62,838 nucleotides of DNA, taken from assembly GCA_944325555.1 (NCBI GenBank), contig CALVAN010000012.1:1-62838 (forward strand), read 5' to 3'. Both the position numbers and the translations under genes were made by a program. Below, one piece after another: positions 60,126-62,838 of the stretch. Under the pieces are notes generated by a model that was not told the DNA's origin, ran no database searches, and worked only from the letters and a program-made list of their open reading frames with translations. Positions within the stretch are counted from its first letter, which is position 1. Every line of letters begins with the position of its first letter. Source of the stretch: Candidatus Gastranaerophilales bacterium. GTDB taxonomy: Bacteria > Cyanobacteriota > Vampirovibrionia > Gastranaerophilales > Gastranaerophilaceae.

Positions 60126-60635
60126 ATGATTTCAGAAAAAATGACTGCTGCTTTTAACAAGCAAATTAAGGATGAAATGTACTCATCAAATCTTTACCTT
60201 TCAATGGTTGCTTATTTTGAAGAAATCGGTTTGAAAGGCTTTGCAAACTGGATGCGTGTTCAGGTTCAAGAAGAAAATGCCCACGCTATGGGACTTTTTG
60301 ATTACCTTATCTCTAGAGACGGCAGAGTAATCATTGATGCTATTGACAAGCCTGCTTTTGAATGGTCTTGTGCTCTTGACTGTTTTGAAGCTGTTTATAA
60401 ACATGAACAACACGTAACATCTTTAATCAACGGGCTTATTGACGTTGCTGAAGCCGAAAAAGACAGAGCTGCAGTATCTTTCTTGCAATGGTATTTAAAA
60501 GAACAGGTAGAAGAAGAAGCAAACTGTTCTGAAATCTGCGCAAAATTAAAATTAATCGGCGATGACAAACACGCACTTTTACTTATTGATCAGGAACTTG
60601 CAGCAAGAACTTATGTTGCTCCGACAATAGCATAA
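60126..60635 (+). CDS. Ferritin (bacterial FtnA type)
   Basis: 169 aa four-helix bundle. The ferroxidase site is seen in EMYSSNLYLSMVAYFEE (Glu and Tyr), QVQEENAHAMGLFDYLISRDG (Glu, Glu, His) and KEQVEEEANC with the later Glu residues. No haem-binding Met as in bacterioferritin. Stores iron and consumes peroxide or oxygen; paired with superoxide reductase it limits oxidative damage by removing both superoxide and free iron. A strong terminator follows. Confidence 0.95.
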   Translation: MISEKMTAAFNKQIKDEMYSSNLYLSMVAYFEEIGLKGFANWMRVQVQEENAHAMGLFDYLISRDGRVIIDAIDKPAFEWSCALDCFEAVYKHEQHVTSLINGLIDVAEAEKDRAAVSFLQWYLKEQVEEEANCSEICAKLKLIGDDKHALLLIDQELAARTYVAPTIA

Positions 60636-60650
60636 GAAAAAATTCAACTA

Positions 60651-60687
60651 AAAAAACGGAAGTATCAAAAGATACTTCCGTTTTTTT
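60651..60687 (+). terminator. Rho-independent terminator of the dfx-ferritin operon
   Basis: CGGAAGTATC-aaaa-GATACTTCCG with A- and T-runs. Confidence 0.92.
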
Positions 60688-60786
60688 ATTTTTACACGTA
60701 CTGTTTATTTTATTTTTTATCTGACAGCAGCTATATAAAAAATTAAATAGCAACATTCTTTATTTACAAGTTTTAAACGGAATACA

Positions 60787-62637
60787 ATGAAAGTTAATAA
60801 TCCAATACAACAGAATAACCGTATAAAGCAAATTAATTTCAAATCGGGAAGATACAAAAGTCTGGAGCACATAACGGAAAACGCTGTATCTGCATTTCAA
60901 CCCCTTTTTGTTGAAACGCCAAAATTTCCGCAAGATGTTTTTTCTAAAAATTTTTCCGATGTAACATCTGCCAAACGTACATATTTGCACAAATTTGCAA
61001 ACCTTAACGAACATTACAAACTTTTATACAATCTTTGGGAATTACACGAGCTGAAATCTTTTTCCGTAGAAAAATTAAAATCCCTGTTTATGATTGCGTT
61101 TGAAAAAGATAAATCAGGAATAATACGTTTTAATCCGGATGAGCTTTTTAATATTTCATCATTTTCAGAGGATACCTTAAAATTTATCAAACCATTTTCT
61201 AGACAGCAAAACAGAAATGGAATTTTTAACTACAGTATCAAGGAGATTATACAACTCGCCAATTTAACAAACGAAGAAAGACAAAAGGCAATAGAGCTTT
61301 TCAAATTCAAACTGCCTGCTAAAGATTTGATTGCAATTGCAAAAGATAAAAATTTGAATATAACGGAACTAAAGAAAAAGTTAAAAACTCTTAAAAACTT
61401 ATACGGTGATAATATCTACGATTTGGGCGTAAATAAATACGGTAGTGATTATGTTATTTCACTAACAACAAAAAATGATTTCACAAGCCATAAATATGTT
61501 TTTGACAACAATTTTAAGGCGAACACAAAATATAAATCCAATGTTGACTTTGAAAACGAATGTTTTAAAGAAACCAATATTTTAAAACGCATAAATCCCT
61601 TCAAAAAAACTTTATTAAAACCTATAATACAAAAAAACTCTAATCTAAGAGTGTCTACCGAAGAAAATATATATGCACTTGATAAAATACAAGAAAAAGC
61701 TGATTATATAAAACAGCTTTATTCAAAGGCTTACAAACACAATTTTTATGTACTTCATACAGGCAAAGGCAATTTTTACGAACCTGATATAAGACTGCCC
61801 AAAAACATGATTGTTGATTACTGGAAAAAAGGAGCAATTTCTGAAAGTGACCTGATAAACATCTTTTGTGAAAATGCAGGTCTTATTCCTGACAGTGATT
61901 ATCAGTTTTTTGCTTTAAATAAAATAAAAATAACACCATATGATACAGACAAATACCTTGAAATAAGACATAACGATGTTATTTCTCCCTGTGTTAAAAT
62001 CGGCTCGGACTATTATAACAAAGTTTTATCAGAAGTTATGTGTGAGGCAAAACAAAAACTGCAGAATATTAAAGCTCAAAAAAGGATGATTGTTATAGAC
62101 GGTTTTCCGGGTGCAGGCAAGTCCACAATAATCAACGAACTTCTAAAAAAAGATAAAAATGCTTATTACACCCCTGATTCTGATGATATAAAATCTATGT
62201 TTAAAGAGGTCTATAAAAACGGAGAAGGCGCAAACCTTGTACATAAAGCCTCAAGCCAAATTTTGAAACAGCATATAATACCCTATGTACTGCAGCAGAA
62301 CAAAAATTTTATATTCCAGACAACAGGCGGTTCAATAAACATTAATAAAATAATTCAACAAGCAAAAAAATATGGATATGATGTGGATTTTATACATGTA
62401 TCAACACCCAAAAATCTTTCCGTTGAACGTTCTATTGCCAGATTTAATGTTACAGGCAGATTTATTGACCCTTATGTGACTATGATGATATTTAATCACA
62501 ACAATAATGAAAAACTTTTTTCAGCAAAAATATTTTCTCATCACAAAAACATTCGCAATGCATATATTTATGAAAACGGAAAACTTTATCTTGTCGAAGA
62601 AGGTAAAAAGACAGCAAAAATAGACAACATAATTTAA
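60787..62637 (+). CDS. FKS-motif protein with C-terminal zeta-toxin-like kinase domain
   Basis: 616 aa. N-terminus MKVNNPIQQNNRIKQINFKSG: Phe18-Lys19-Ser20-Gly21 matches the F-K/G motif of other proteins here. Residues 30-420 are mostly helical and unassigned. Residues about 430-590 resemble zeta toxin/UDP-GlcNAc kinase: Walker A IDGFPGAGKST (about 436-446), TPDSDDIKSMF, LVHKASSQILKQHI, IFQTTGGSI and VSTPKNLSVERSIARF. No antitoxin gene is seen next to it. It could be a toxin/effector delivered outside the cell. The C-terminal fold is likely; target and export are inference. Confidence 0.75.
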   Translation: MKVNNPIQQNNRIKQINFKSGRYKSLEHITENAVSAFQPLFVETPKFPQDVFSKNFSDVTSAKRTYLHKFANLNEHYKLLYNLWELHELKSFSVEKLKSLFMIAFEKDKSGIIRFNPDELFNISSFSEDTLKFIKPFSRQQNRNGIFNYSIKEIIQLANLTNEERQKAIELFKFKLPAKDLIAIAKDKNLNITELKKKLKTLKNLYGDNIYDLGVNKYGSDYVISLTTKNDFTSHKYVFDNNFKANTKYKSNVDFENECFKETNILKRINPFKKTLLKPIIQKNSNLRVSTEENIYALDKIQEKADYIKQLYSKAYKHNFYVLHTGKGNFYEPDIRLPKNMIVDYWKKGAISESDLINIFCENAGLIPDSDYQFFALNKIKITPYDTDKYLEIRHNDVISPCVKIGSDYYNKVLSEVMCEAKQKLQNIKAQKRMIVIDGFPGAGKSTIINELLKKDKNAYYTPDSDDIKSMFKEVYKNGEGANLVHKASSQILKQHIIPYVLQQNKNFIFQTTGGSININKIIQQAKKYGYDVDFIHVSTPKNLSVERSIARFNVTGRFIDPYVTMMIFNHNNNEKLFSAKIFSHHKNIRNAYIYENGKLYLVEEGKKTAKIDNII

Positions 62638-62688
62638 ACTGCAAGCCGTAAAATATCCACAAGCTTACATCTTAAATTAAGTTCAAGC

Positions 62689-62838
62689 ATTTCATATAGT
62701 CAACTGCCCCCGGCAAAATAACTATACTGCAAGCAAAAGCTTTGCTTTTGACTTTGCATACCTCTAAAAAACGATACTTAATCGTTTTTTAGAGTTCTTA
62801 GGTGCAATAAACAAGTACGATATTGGCTGTATAACATG
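62689..62838 (+). repeat. Modular interspersed repeat R (copy R4, truncated by the window)
   Basis: Left end ATTTCATATAGTCAACTGCC, then the H module, then 'ttaggtgcaataaacaagtacgatattgg', identical to R3 apart from one base near the left end. The rest lies beyond the window. Confidence 0.88.
62717..62797 (-). repeat. Hairpin-pair module H (copy H4, inside R4)
   Basis: Identical over 81 bases to H3 (56080-56160), including both hairpins, indicating recent common origin or gene conversion of the two R copies. Confidence 0.85.

Noticed and set aside
1-62838. CRISPR array
   Set aside because: The repeats are few, long, far apart and internally palindromic; no regular repeat-spacer pattern and no cas genes are seen.

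Overview
The window looks like a piece of a low-GC, diderm, anaerobic bacterium from the non-photosynthetic sister group of Cyanobacteria (Vampirovibrionia/'Melainabacteria', most likely gut Gastranaerophilales). The supports are a Ycf23/DUF561 protein (otherwise typical of cyanobacteria and plastids) beside gyrA, a VKOR-DsbA fusion of cyanobacterial style, a full lipid A start (lpxD-lpxC-fabZ-lpxA, Skp, heptose kinase, O-antigen-ligase-like protein, autotransporter), superoxide reductase plus ferritin as in anaerobes, and several lineage-type proteins carrying a short FKG/FG motif near the N-terminus. The taxonomic call is inference from gene content.

Layout. 1-283: end of an interspersed repeat and a run of small hairpins. 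284-3486 (-): two M16 peptidases and a PilZ protein. 3666-6337: a small protein, the rpsF-ssb-rpsR operon, an FG-motif protein and hpf. 6457-9836: secreted GH13 amylase, a kinase-like FKG protein and a UDG-like protein. 9837-11006: a gene-free island of hairpins. 11007-18790: nadE, thioredoxin, ybaK, a DUF2023-like protein, a zinc block (ZIP transporter, P-type ATPase, SmtB-type repressor with three operators) and a glycosyltransferase. 18791-20388: a switch-like leader RNA before a membrane protein. 20448-25871: ycf23, gyrA, a winged-helix protein, leuDB. 26140-28741: a cysteine-poor radical-SAM-like protein, small exported proteins, Skp and a 92-aa protein. 28932-32163: the lpx operon. 32220-38167: a 1009-aa Asn/Lys/Gln-rich protein, M29 aminopeptidase and a 485-aa low-complexity protein. 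38204-44259 (-): ROK kinase, queH, VKOR-DsbA, O-antigen-ligase-like protein, DUF4330 protein and heptose-7-phosphate kinase. 44419-49283: two less-known proteins, tRNA-Ala, a KAP NTPase and a membrane protein. 49315-56340: repeats flanking a DtxR-type regulator, a membrane protein, a CoA-transferase pair, an SGNH hydrolase and an autotransporter. 56442-62637: second ssb, DUF1537 kinase plus PdxA, superoxide reductase plus ferritin, and an FKG protein with a zeta-toxin-like domain. 62689-62838: the next copy of the repeat.

The most unusual feature is a family of modular, relatively GC-rich intergenic repeats (1-86, 49315-49706, 56052-56340, 62689-end, with related modules on both strands at 10289-10920). 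Their linker sequences are nearly identical between copies, yet the hairpins between linkers are replaced by entirely different hairpins of the same or similar stem and loop size. One module of about 81 bp is cleanly present or absent inside the larger repeat. Both ends of the window fall inside this family. A second theme is the N-terminal F-K/G motif shared by otherwise unrelated proteins, including a kinase-like and a zeta-toxin-like protein, which could be a sorting tag for a set of effector-like proteins. Three genes (the DtxR regulator, the autotransporter and a membrane protein) have a promoter -10 box 4-6 bases before the ATG and no Shine-Dalgarno sequence, suggesting leaderless transcripts.
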